Below, piece by piece: positions 57,871 through 64,000 of a DNA stretch of 64,000 nucleotides. The translations under genes were made by a program, and so were the position numbers. The DNA comes from Bog-473 sp036268485 (GTDB lineage: Bacteria; Actinomycetota; Acidimicrobiia; Acidimicrobiales; RAAP-2): positions 45,415 to 109,414 of the forward strand of contig DATAUC010000075.1 of the NCBI GenBank assembly GCA_036268485.1, read 5' to 3'. Below the pieces are notes generated by a model. That model did no database searches. It was not told the DNA's origin and saw nothing but the letters and a program-made list of their open reading frames with translations. The first letter of the stretch is position 1. Each line of letters opens with the position of its first letter.

Positions 57871-59113
57871 TTCGGTTGGCCTTCGCTACCGCCATTCGGC
57901 GGGCCCGGCCGATGCGCCCCGCCGTCGGCGGACTCGGTGGCGGTTCCCACTTCCATCTTGCCGGCCCGCCGGTCAAGCGCCAGCCACCGTAGGTCTTCAT
58001 GTCGTGATGCGGCCCGCAGAGCCGGGCCAGATTGGCCAGTTCGGTCCGCCCGCCCTTGGCAAAGTCGATCTCACAATGATCGTCCTCGAGCCCGCGGTGC
58101 TTGCCGCATCCCGGCACGCAACAGACACGGTCCCGGACCAACAACGCCATGGCCAGTCGCTGCGCCATGGCGCGGGATGTACCAGTCACCGTTCGAATGT
58201 CGACGCCGCTGCGCGCCACGAATTGCACCACACCGTCGCCCAGCATCTCCCGGGCTGCGTCAACGGAGATCGGCCCGATGCCGTCAATCTCACAGATCTC
58301 GCCCGTTTCATTCACGCCCCGTTCGAGCGCCTCAGCATCGACCAGGACAACAACGTGTGGCTGGGCGCCGCGTCCGCTACCTCCGCCACCATCGGCCAGG
58401 CACTCCAAAAACACGTCGAGGCGGTACGCCTCTAGCGCCTCCCGATCGGCTCCAGCTTCCAGCCAGGCCTTCTTGGCCTTCGCCTCGAGGTCGGGAGCCA
58501 CCTTGGCCCAGGCCACCTCGTCGCAAAAGAACTCGCTCCGGATGCCCCCCTCGGGGACTTGATGCCACCGAAAGTGGCGCATCCGATGCACCCGTTGCCG
58601 CTGTTCCCGCTCACACTCCCGGCTCCGAGCGGCGGCACGAAGGCGGGTGGCCTCATCGGCCAACTCCTGATGGCTGGCCCCATCGGCCTTCATCGACAGC
58701 AGCGTCTCGACGGCAGCCGGACCAGTTGCAGCCGCCTTGGTCACCAAGCTCAATTCCGAGGCTGAGAGTTCGCCGTCACGTAGAGCCTCCACCAGCACGG
58801 GCAGCCCAGCTGCGCGCTCAGCGGCGGCGAGACGACTCTTGGCCGCGCCCGCCGAGGTGCCTGCGATCGAACTCAGCCAGTCCGGCGCCGAGGCATGCCC
58901 CGTCTTGGTGAACGATCCGGTCTCGATCACACGAGGCGTCAAGCGAGCCATACCTGAAGAAATTGCCCGTTCGCCTCTGGCCAAAGTGTCGACTAATGAC
59001 AGCGCCTCATCCCCTGAGACGGCCGAAGGCTCCACGTCGCCCAACACCCGCTCCACTAAGTCGATGGCTTCATCGAGCTGAATCTGCGCTGCAGTGAGTG
59101 TCGCCAGAACCAC
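57860..59113 (-). CDS. DUF222/HNH endonuclease (13E12-type) protein
   Basis: A 417-residue protein of the DUF222/13E12 repeat family common in actinobacteria. The N-terminal about 300 residues are helical DUF222 sequence (GLPVLVEALRDGELSASELSLVTKAAA). The C-terminal HNH nuclease motif is CCVPGCGKHRGLEDDHCEIDFAKGGRTELANLARLCGPHHDMKTYGGW. A zinc-like CxxxC pair precedes the DDH. The family is spread by mobile elements in mycobacteria, but no element ends were found here. The GTG is 6 nt after a TAAGCT box. Confidence 0.88.
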   Translation of the reverse strand: MVLATLTAAQIQLDEAIDLVERVLGDVEPSAVSGDEALSLVDTLARGERAISSGMARLTPRVIETGSFTKTGHASAPDWLSSIAGTSAGAAKSRLAAAERAAGLPVLVEALRDGELSASELSLVTKAAATGPAAVETLLSMKADGASHQELADEATRLRAAARSRECEREQRQRVHRMRHFRWHQVPEGGIRSEFFCDEVAWAKVAPDLEAKAKKAWLEAGADREALEAYRLDVFLECLADGGGGSGRGAQPHVVVLVDAEALERGVNETGEICEIDGIGPISVDAAREMLGDGVVQFVARSGVDIRTVTGTSRAMAQRLAMALLVRDRVCCVPGCGKHRGLEDDHCEIDFAKGGRTELANLARLCGPHHDMKTYGGWRLTGGPARWKWEPPPSPPTAGRIGRARRMAVAKANRIRD

Positions 59114-59119
59114 AGAGCA

Positions 59120-59125
59120 AGCTTA
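59120..59125 (-). promoter_or_regulatory. Putative -10 box (TAAGCT) for the DUF222/HNH gene
   Basis: On the minus strand TAAGCT is followed by 6 nt and the GTG start. Its TAA is also the stop codon of the upstream GNAT gene. Confidence 0.42.
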
Positions 59126-59647
59126 AGAAATGGGTGTGACATCATCGGATCCGGCAGCAGTCGGAGGAGTCGGAGGAGTCGGAGGAGTCCACTGCATCCG
59201 GATATCGGGTACGCCCTCCATGTTCCGGCTGCCGTCAGTGCGCTCCACCTCGACGAAGCCTGACCGCCCATAGTGGCGGCGCGCCCCCACGTTCTCCTCG
59301 AAGACCCACAGCAGCAATCCGGCCGGACTGACCAACTTGGCCCAATCCAACAGCGCCGATCCGATCCCCTGGCCTTGTCGTGAAGGCAGCACATACAAGT
59401 GATGCAGCCATCCCTCGGACACCGCAGCGAATCCAGCGACCGCGCCATCCGACTCCGACTCCGACTCAGACTCCGATTCCGCCACCACTAGCGACATGCC
59501 CGCCGCACCAACCACCTGCTCGGAGAAGTAGGCCACGTCCTCCTCGGCCGTATGCAAAGGAGGCAGGTACGTCATGCCGGCCCGGGCCGCCGTGAAGACC
59601 GACGCCACGACCGGCCCCTCCCCCGCCGCAGCGGGCCGAAGCAACAC
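59123..59647 (-). CDS. GNAT-family N-acetyltransferase
   Basis: A 174-residue GNAT acetyltransferase. The acetyl-CoA motif is LYVLPSRQGQGIGSALLDWA, and FEENVGARRHYGRSGFVEVERT is the usual C-terminal strand. The substrate is unknown. Two low-complexity stretches are unusual: SESESESESE near residues 57-66 and TPPTPPTPPT near the C-terminus, both from short DNA tandem repeats. The start is GTG with no clear ribosome-binding site. Confidence 0.85.
   Translation of the reverse strand: MLLRPAAAGEGPVVASVFTAARAGMTYLPPLHTAEEDVAYFSEQVVGAAGMSLVVAESESESESESDGAVAGFAAVSEGWLHHLYVLPSRQGQGIGSALLDWAKLVSPAGLLLWVFEENVGARRHYGRSGFVEVERTDGSRNMEGVPDIRMQWTPPTPPTPPTAAGSDDVTPIS
59161..59187. repeat. 9-bp tandem repeat in the GNAT gene
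   Basis: Three perfect copies of TCGGAGGAG on the plus strand, encoding the TPP triplets near the GNAT C-terminus. In-frame copy-number change would lengthen or shorten the tail without a frameshift. Confidence 0.85.
59451..59480. repeat. 6-bp tandem repeat in the GNAT gene
   Basis: Five copies of a GACTCC-type hexamer with two point changes, encoding the alternating Ser-Glu run of the GNAT protein on the minus strand. Changes by whole units keep the frame. Confidence 0.8.
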
Positions 59648-59666
59648 GAACGAGCGAACGAGCGAA

Positions 59667-60839
59667 CTAGCTCAGCGCGCCGGCGGCCTGCAGCTTCTCG
59701 ATAAGGGACGAGTCCACACCCCACTCCAGCAACCCCGAGACGGTGTCACCCCCGGGAGGTGACGCCGGCTTGCTGATCGCCGACGGCGTCACCGAGAAGC
59801 GGGGCGCCGGAGCCGGCTGCACCACGCCCTCGACGTCAACAAAGGTCGAGCGGGCCGCATTGTGCGGGTGCTCGTGGGCCTCCCAGGGCGAGAGCACCGG
59901 CACCGCACAGGCGTCGGTCCCCTCAAAGATCGCCGTCCACTCATCCCGTGTCTTGGTCTTGAACACCGAGGCGAACCGCTCCTTCATGGCCGGCCACTTG
60001 TCGCGCTCCATCTGGCCGGGCAGATCCGGGTCCCCGGTCAGCCCCATACCTTCGAGCAGTTCCGCGTAGAACTTGGCCTCGATACCGCCCACCGCAAAGA
60101 ACTTGCCGTCAGCGGTTTCGTAGACCTCGTAGAAGGGCGCACCCGAATCGAGCATGTTGGCGCCGCGCTCCTCGTTCCAGATGCCGAACTCGTGGAACGA
60201 GTACATCATCGTCATGAGCGAGGCCGCGCCGTCGACCATGGCGGCGTCGACAACCTGGCCGACACCCGTCGACTTGGCCGACAGGATGCCCGCCAGCATG
60301 CCGAAGGCCAGCAGCAGGCCACCGCCGCCGAAGTCGCCCACCAGGTTCAACGGCGCCACCGGGGGCGAGTCGGCACGACCGATCGACCACAGGGCGCCAC
60401 CGAGGCCGATGTAGTCGATGTCGTGGCCGGCGGCCTGGGCCATCGGGCCGTCCTGGCCCCACCCGGTCATGCGGCCGTAGACCAGGGCCGGGTTTCGCGC
60501 CCAGCAGTCCTCGGGTCCGAGGCCCATGCGCTCTGTCACCCCGGGCCGGTACCCCTCGGTCAGACCGTCGGCCTGTTCGACCAAGGACAAGACGAGCTCC
60601 ACCGCGTCGGGGTTCTTCAGGTCGATCCCCACCGAAGGACGGCTGCGGTTCAGCAGGTCCCAGTAGGGCCCGGTCTGCTCGGCCGCCCGGGCCGCCGCCC
60701 CCGGGGCCGCCCGCTCCAACCGGATGACCTGGGCCCCAGCGTCGGCCAGCATCATGTTGGTGTACGGCGAAGGTCCGATCCCCGCCAGCTCGATGATCTT
60801 GATACCGCTCAGCGGTCCCGTACGTGCAGTCTCTGCCAT
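59667..60839 (-). CDS. Alpha-methylacyl-CoA racemase
   Basis: A 390-residue class III CoA-transferase-fold protein very similar in motifs to mycobacterial MCR. It interconverts (2R)- and (2S)-methylacyl-CoAs, allowing beta-oxidation of branched and sterol side chains. Signatures are PLSGIKIIELAGIGPSPY, LNRSRPSVGIDLKNP, GYRPGVTERMGLGPE, and the catalytic His in AGHDIDYI, Asp in NLVGDFGGG and Glu in GGIEAKFY. The ATG at 60839 is chosen; the open frame continues upstream without similarity. It diverges from the GHMP kinase. Confidence 0.92.
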   Translation of the reverse strand: MAETARTGPLSGIKIIELAGIGPSPYTNMMLADAGAQVIRLERAAPGAAARAAEQTGPYWDLLNRSRPSVGIDLKNPDAVELVLSLVEQADGLTEGYRPGVTERMGLGPEDCWARNPALVYGRMTGWGQDGPMAQAAGHDIDYIGLGGALWSIGRADSPPVAPLNLVGDFGGGGLLLAFGMLAGILSAKSTGVGQVVDAAMVDGAASLMTMMYSFHEFGIWNEERGANMLDSGAPFYEVYETADGKFFAVGGIEAKFYAELLEGMGLTGDPDLPGQMERDKWPAMKERFASVFKTKTRDEWTAIFEGTDACAVPVLSPWEAHEHPHNAARSTFVDVEGVVQPAPAPRFSVTPSAISKPASPPGGDTVSGLLEWGVDSSLIEKLQAAGALS

Positions 60840-60884
60840 GGCAGGATCGTCCCCCGAGCGCCTCGGGCGGGTCAAGCTGGGGGT

Positions 60885-61904
60885 GTGCCCACCGCTCGTG
60901 CCCCCGGACGCGTCACCCTGATCGGTGATCACACGGACTACAACGGGGGCCTCTCGCTCACCATGGCCATCGACCTGGCCACCGAAGCCACCTACACCCC
61001 CGATCCCGGCAGCTTCCTGATCAGCCTGTCCAGCGACCAGTTCGATGTCCCGTGGGAGATTCCTCTGGGCGGCACCGCCCCCTCCCACGCCCAGGCCGTA
61101 CTGGCGGCCGGACTCATCCGCCAGGCCCAACCACAAAGCGGTGGCGCCGTCCGGGTGACCAGCACCCTCCCCATGGGGGCCGGCCTCTCCTCCAGCGCGG
61201 CCTTCTCGGTGGCGCTCCTCATGGCCCTGGGCGACCAGAGCGACCCGCTCACCCGGGCCAAACGCTGCCAACAGGCCGAGGCCGAAGCGGGCGCCCACGT
61301 CGGATTGCTCGATCCTCTCTCCATCGCCGGCGCCCAAGCCGGGCACGCCCTGTCCATCGACTTCGCCACGCTGGAGACCCATCCGGTTCCGATCCCCGGG
61401 TCCGCCGCCTTCGTCATCGTGCACAGCGGAGCGACCCGTGTGCTCGGCGCCTCGCCCTACGCCACCCGCCGGGCCGAGTGTGACCTGGCCGCCAAGTATC
61501 TCGGCCGGTCGCTCGGGACCTGCCAGCTGGCCGATCTGAGCGCGCTGCCCACACAGATCCTGCGCCGCCGGGCCCGGCACGTGGTCACCGAATGCGCCCG
61601 GGTGCGCGAGGTCGAGCGCCTGCTGGCCCGGGGCAATCTGGTGCGCATCGGCGCCCTGATGACCGAAGGTCACCGCAGCCTGGCCGAGGACTTCCGGGTG
61701 TCGACACCGGACATCGACGAGCTGGTAAGCAACCTCACCCAGTTGCCCGGCGTCTACGGCGCCCGCATGACGGGTGGTGGGTTCGGCGGCTGTGTGATCG
61801 CCCTCTGTGCCCCGGACTCGCCCGCGCTCGATCCCGAGACGCATGCGCCCCGGCGGGCCTGGAGGGTCAGTCCGTCTCCTGGCGCCGCGCTGCTTGCGAC
61901 GTAG
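60885..61904 (+). CDS. Short galactokinase-like GHMP kinase
   Basis: A 339-residue GHMP-family sugar kinase. Motif 1 is GRVTLIGDHTDYNGG, motif 2 PMGAGLSSSAAF and motif 3 ARMTGGGFGGCVIAL, the galactokinase pattern. It is shorter than typical 380-400-residue GalK because it begins only four residues before motif 1, missing the usual N-terminal segment. The GxHTDY motif has Asp where GalK has Glu. No galT or galE is nearby. The start codon is GTG. Its last 38 bp overlap trpD on the opposite strand. The sugar substrate is uncertain. Confidence 0.78.
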   Translation: MPTARAPGRVTLIGDHTDYNGGLSLTMAIDLATEATYTPDPGSFLISLSSDQFDVPWEIPLGGTAPSHAQAVLAAGLIRQAQPQSGGAVRVTSTLPMGAGLSSSAAFSVALLMALGDQSDPLTRAKRCQQAEAEAGAHVGLLDPLSIAGAQAGHALSIDFATLETHPVPIPGSAAFVIVHSGATRVLGASPYATRRAECDLAAKYLGRSLGTCQLADLSALPTQILRRRARHVVTECARVREVERLLARGNLVRIGALMTEGHRSLAEDFRVSTPDIDELVSNLTQLPGVYGARMTGGGFGGCVIALCAPDSPALDPETHAPRRAWRVSPSPGAALLAT

Positions 61905-62931
61905 CGATCATCTTCTCCAGCACCACCGCCGACGCACCACTGTCGATGGCCTCAGCCGCCAGGACCAGGCCGGTCTCCAGATCGTTCACCCGACCGGCCA
62001 CCATCAGGCCGGCCGCCGCATTCAACACACCGATGTCGCGTCGCGGCCCCTGCTCGCCGTCGAGGACGGAGCGGATGGCGCCGGCGTTGTAGGCGGCGTC
62101 GCCGCCCCGCAGATCCTCCATGGTGGCCGGGGCCAGACCGAGGCTCTGCGGATCGACCCGCCAGGTCGCCAGCTCGACGTTCCCGAGGCCGTCGCCCACC
62201 AACTCGTGCACGGTTGAAGGCGACGTGACACTCAGTTCGTCCAGCCCGTCGTCGGCGTGGATGATCATCGACCGCCTGCTCCCGGTGGCCCCGAGCACGC
62301 CGGCCATGGTCGAGGCCATGGTGGGATCGCTCACCCCCACCAGCTGATGGCGGGTGCGGGCCGGGTTGATGAGCGGGCCCAAGAAATTGAACACGGTCGG
62401 CACCCCGAGCTCCTTGCGCACCGGACCGACGAACCGCATGGCCGGGTGGAAGCGCTGGGCGAAGCAGAAGCCCATGCCGGCCTCGTCGACGCAGCGGGCC
62501 ACGCCCGCGGGCCCGATCTCAATGGCCACTCCCAGTGCCTCGAGCACGTCGGCCGTGCCCACGGCCGAAGAGGCGGCCCGGTTGCCGTGCTTGCAGACCG
62601 CCACGCCGGCGCCGGCCACGATGAACGAGGCCAGGGTCGTCACATTGATACTGCGCAAGCGGTCCCCACCGGTCCCGACCAGGTCAACCACGACCCGCTC
62701 GCCCCCGCCCAGCACCACCGGCACGGCGGCGTCCACCATGGCCCGGGCCAGGCCGGTCACTTCTTCGACCGACTCGCCCTTGGCATGGAGGAGGGCCAGA
62801 AAGGCGCCAATCTGCGCCGGTGTCGCCTCACCCCGGACCACTGATCCGAGAACCGATTCGGCCAACTCGGCGCCGAGCGACTCCCGGCGCGAGAGCCGGC
62901 TCAGGACGTCAGGCCACTCGATCAGTCCCAC
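61867..62931 (-). CDS. trpD: Anthranilate phosphoribosyltransferase
   Basis: TrpD joins anthranilate and PRPP in tryptophan synthesis. The 354-residue protein has the PRPP motif GTGGDRLRSINVTT, KHGNRAASSAVGTADVLEALGV, FAQRFHPAMRFVGPVRKELG and FNFLGPLINPA. Two GTG codons in tandem (62934, 62931) are possible starts; the second is used. It lies 7 bp downstream of an acyl-CoA dehydrogenase gene, and other trp genes are absent, so it is a stand-alone trp gene. Confidence 0.93.
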   Translation of the reverse strand: MGLIEWPDVLSRLSRRESLGAELAESVLGSVVRGEATPAQIGAFLALLHAKGESVEEVTGLARAMVDAAVPVVLGGGERVVVDLVGTGGDRLRSINVTTLASFIVAGAGVAVCKHGNRAASSAVGTADVLEALGVAIEIGPAGVARCVDEAGMGFCFAQRFHPAMRFVGPVRKELGVPTVFNFLGPLINPARTRHQLVGVSDPTMASTMAGVLGATGSRRSMIIHADDGLDELSVTSPSTVHELVGDGLGNVELATWRVDPQSLGLAPATMEDLRGGDAAYNAGAIRSVLDGEQGPRRDIGVLNAAAGLMVAGRVNDLETGLVLAAEAIDSGASAVVLEKMIATSQAARRQETD

Positions 62932-64000
62932 CACAGATCCCGGTCCAGCACGCCCTTGGCGATCAGGCCCAGCTGCACCTGCGAGGTGCCTTCCACGATG
63001 GTCAGCTGCTTGGCGTCGCGGTACCACTGCTCGGTCGGGTGGTCCTCCATGTAGCCGGCCGCGCCCAGCAGCTGGACGGCGAGCGACGAGGCGCGCACCG
63101 CCAACTCTGTCGCGTGGTACTTGGCCATGGACAGGTAGGGGACGTATTCCTTGGTGAACTTGCCCTGATCGGCCAGGACGGCCGCCCTGTACGTCAGCAA
63201 CCGGGCCGCCTCGATGTCGACGGCGCACTTGGCGATCTCCCATTGGATGCCCTGGAAGTCGGCGATGGTCCTACCGAAGGCGGCCCGCTGCTGCACGTAG
63301 TCGGTGGCGTACATGAGCGCGCCCTCGGCCAGCCCGATACCGCGCGCCGCCACAATCGGGCGCATGGCGTTCAGCCCCAACATGGCCAGGCGGAAGCCGC
63401 CCACCTCACCGATGACGTTCTCGGCCGGGACGTGGACGTCGCTCAGCACCAGTTCACCCGTGTCGACCCCCTTGACGCCCATTTTGTGGTCGGTGCGGCC
63501 CACCTCGACTCCGTCGAAGCGACGTTCCACAATGAAAGCCGTCACGGAGTCGTGGGCCCGGCTGGTGGGGTCGCTCGTCTTGGCGAAGACGGTGTACCAG
63601 TCGGCCTCGCGCACGCCTGACATCCAGCACTTGGTCCCGTTGAGCACCCAGCCGCCGTCGCTGCCCTCGTCGGGCACCCCCCTTGTCCGCATGCCCATGA
63701 CGTCGCTGCCCGCCTGGGGCTCGGAAAGCCCGAAGGCGGCGCGCGAGGTGCCGTCGCAAATGCCGGGCAGATAGCGCCGCTTCTGCTCGGTGGTCCCGGC
63801 GATCATGACCGGCCCGGTCGGCAACCGGGTCAAGAGGAGCATGAGCGCAGCCGTGTTCGAGTACTTGGCCACCTCCTCTATAGCCAGAGCCAGTCCGAGA
63901 ATGCCTGCACCCGAACCCCCGAATTCGGCCGGAATGCACAGGCCGAGCAACCCGGCGTCGCGAAAGGCCTCGAAGACATCTGTCGGGTAGGAGCCCTCTT
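62922..64000 (-). CDS. Acyl-CoA dehydrogenase (5' end outside window)
   Basis: At least 359 residues of an acyl-CoA dehydrogenase, the FAD-dependent first step of beta-oxidation. The frame continues past the right edge (EGSYPTDVFEAFRDAGLLGLCIPAEFGGSGAG), so the N-terminus is missing. Visible are the FAD/substrate motif AFGLSEPQAGSDVMGMRT, RAAFGRTIADFQGIQWEIA and the terminal QLLGAAGYMEDHPTEQWYRDAKQLTIVEGTSQVQ. The Glu in the last segment (IVEGTS) fits the catalytic or structural position of the family. It shares its strand with trpD, 7 bp away. Confidence 0.92.
   Translation of the reverse strand, partial: EGSYPTDVFEAFRDAGLLGLCIPAEFGGSGAGILGLALAIEEVAKYSNTAALMLLLTRLPTGPVMIAGTTEQKRRYLPGICDGTSRAAFGLSEPQAGSDVMGMRTRGVPDEGSDGGWVLNGTKCWMSGVREADWYTVFAKTSDPTSRAHDSVTAFIVERRFDGVEVGRTDHKMGVKGVDTGELVLSDVHVPAENVIGEVGGFRLAMLGLNAMRPIVAARGIGLAEGALMYATDYVQQRAAFGRTIADFQGIQWEIAKCAVDIEAARLLTYRAAVLADQGKFTKEYVPYLSMAKYHATELAVRASSLAVQLLGAAGYMEDHPTEQWYRDAKQLTIVEGTSQVQLGLIAKGVLDRDLWWD

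Noticed and set aside
57860..59113. Insertion-sequence call for the DUF222/HNH gene
   Set aside because: The family can be repeated and mobile, but no inverted ends, target duplication or second copy is visible here.
1..64000. tRNA and rRNA genes
   Set aside because: No sequence resembling a tRNA cloverleaf or rRNA was noticed by eye; a covariance-model scan would be needed to exclude them formally.

Overview
The window is a gene-dense, high-GC stretch of an actinobacterial chromosome. The mycothiol S-conjugate amidase, LLM-class (F420-type) flavin oxidoreductases, GTP-type PEP carboxykinase, a SepIVA-like coiled-coil protein, DUF2469, a DUF222/HNH (13E12-type) protein and the actinobacterial order rpsP-khpA-rimM-trmD-rplS all point there. 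The repeat-rich secreted proteins and overall style suggest class Acidimicrobiia; that class assignment is inference. No rRNA, tRNA, CRISPR array or insertion sequence was recognised.

Layout. 0-7.2 kb: DedA protein, a Cas4/RecB-like Fe-S nuclease with PAP2 phosphatase and DsbA-like protein in overlapping order, an LLM oxidoreductase, then a purK-purE-YdjC deacetylase-membrane protein operon. 7.2-12.9 kb: mca diverges from a pspA-htpX-pspAB-phosphatase envelope-stress operon; then pterin dehydratase and fumC. 13-28.2 kb: an accessory, envelope-oriented region. It holds a 1013-residue secreted IPT/TIG protein, a second secreted protein (TolB-like plus 42-residue repeats) with an FkbM methyltransferase, a membrane Ser/Thr kinase whose ectodomain is made of mannose-binding bulb-lectin repeats, a divergent FHA-LuxR regulator, a PQQ-propeller-like secreted protein, an acyltransferase-3/SGNH protein, a short LLM-like protein and a GH2 beta-mannosidase. 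28.2-35.1 kb: dprA and comM, separated by a CoA-transferase and a hydrolase, then an SPFH/NfeD pair and an enoyl-CoA hydratase. 35.1-53.3 kb: about twenty co-oriented housekeeping genes (DAK/FakA-like, recG, rsmD, coaD, sepIVA-like, DUF177, rpmF, plsX, acpP, rnc, mutM, smc, ftsY, ffh, rpsP, khpA, rimM, trmD, rplS, DUF2469, yraN). 53.3-64 kb: rpmB, thiL, pckG, an MFS protein, an AsnC-type sensor domain, DUF222/HNH protein, GNAT, alpha-methylacyl-CoA racemase, a short galactokinase-like GHMP kinase, trpD and a partial acyl-CoA dehydrogenase that runs off the right edge.

How it works together. The housekeeping block couples ribosome biogenesis, SRP targeting, chromosome condensation and phospholipid/fatty-acid initiation. 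The 13-28 kb region reads as a surface/glycan locus. The most novel proposal is a signalling pair: a lectin-ectodomain kinase and a phosphothreonine-binding (FHA) LuxR regulator transcribed back to back from 36 bp that contain an 11-bp palindrome, beside a beta-mannosidase and repeat-bearing secreted proteins.

A second theme is regulatory. Many transcription-unit-initial genes have a TAnnnT box 5-9 nt before the start codon and no Shine-Dalgarno sequence, which suggests widespread leaderless mRNAs. Several convergent gene pairs overlap at their 3' ends; only one convincing intrinsic terminator was found.
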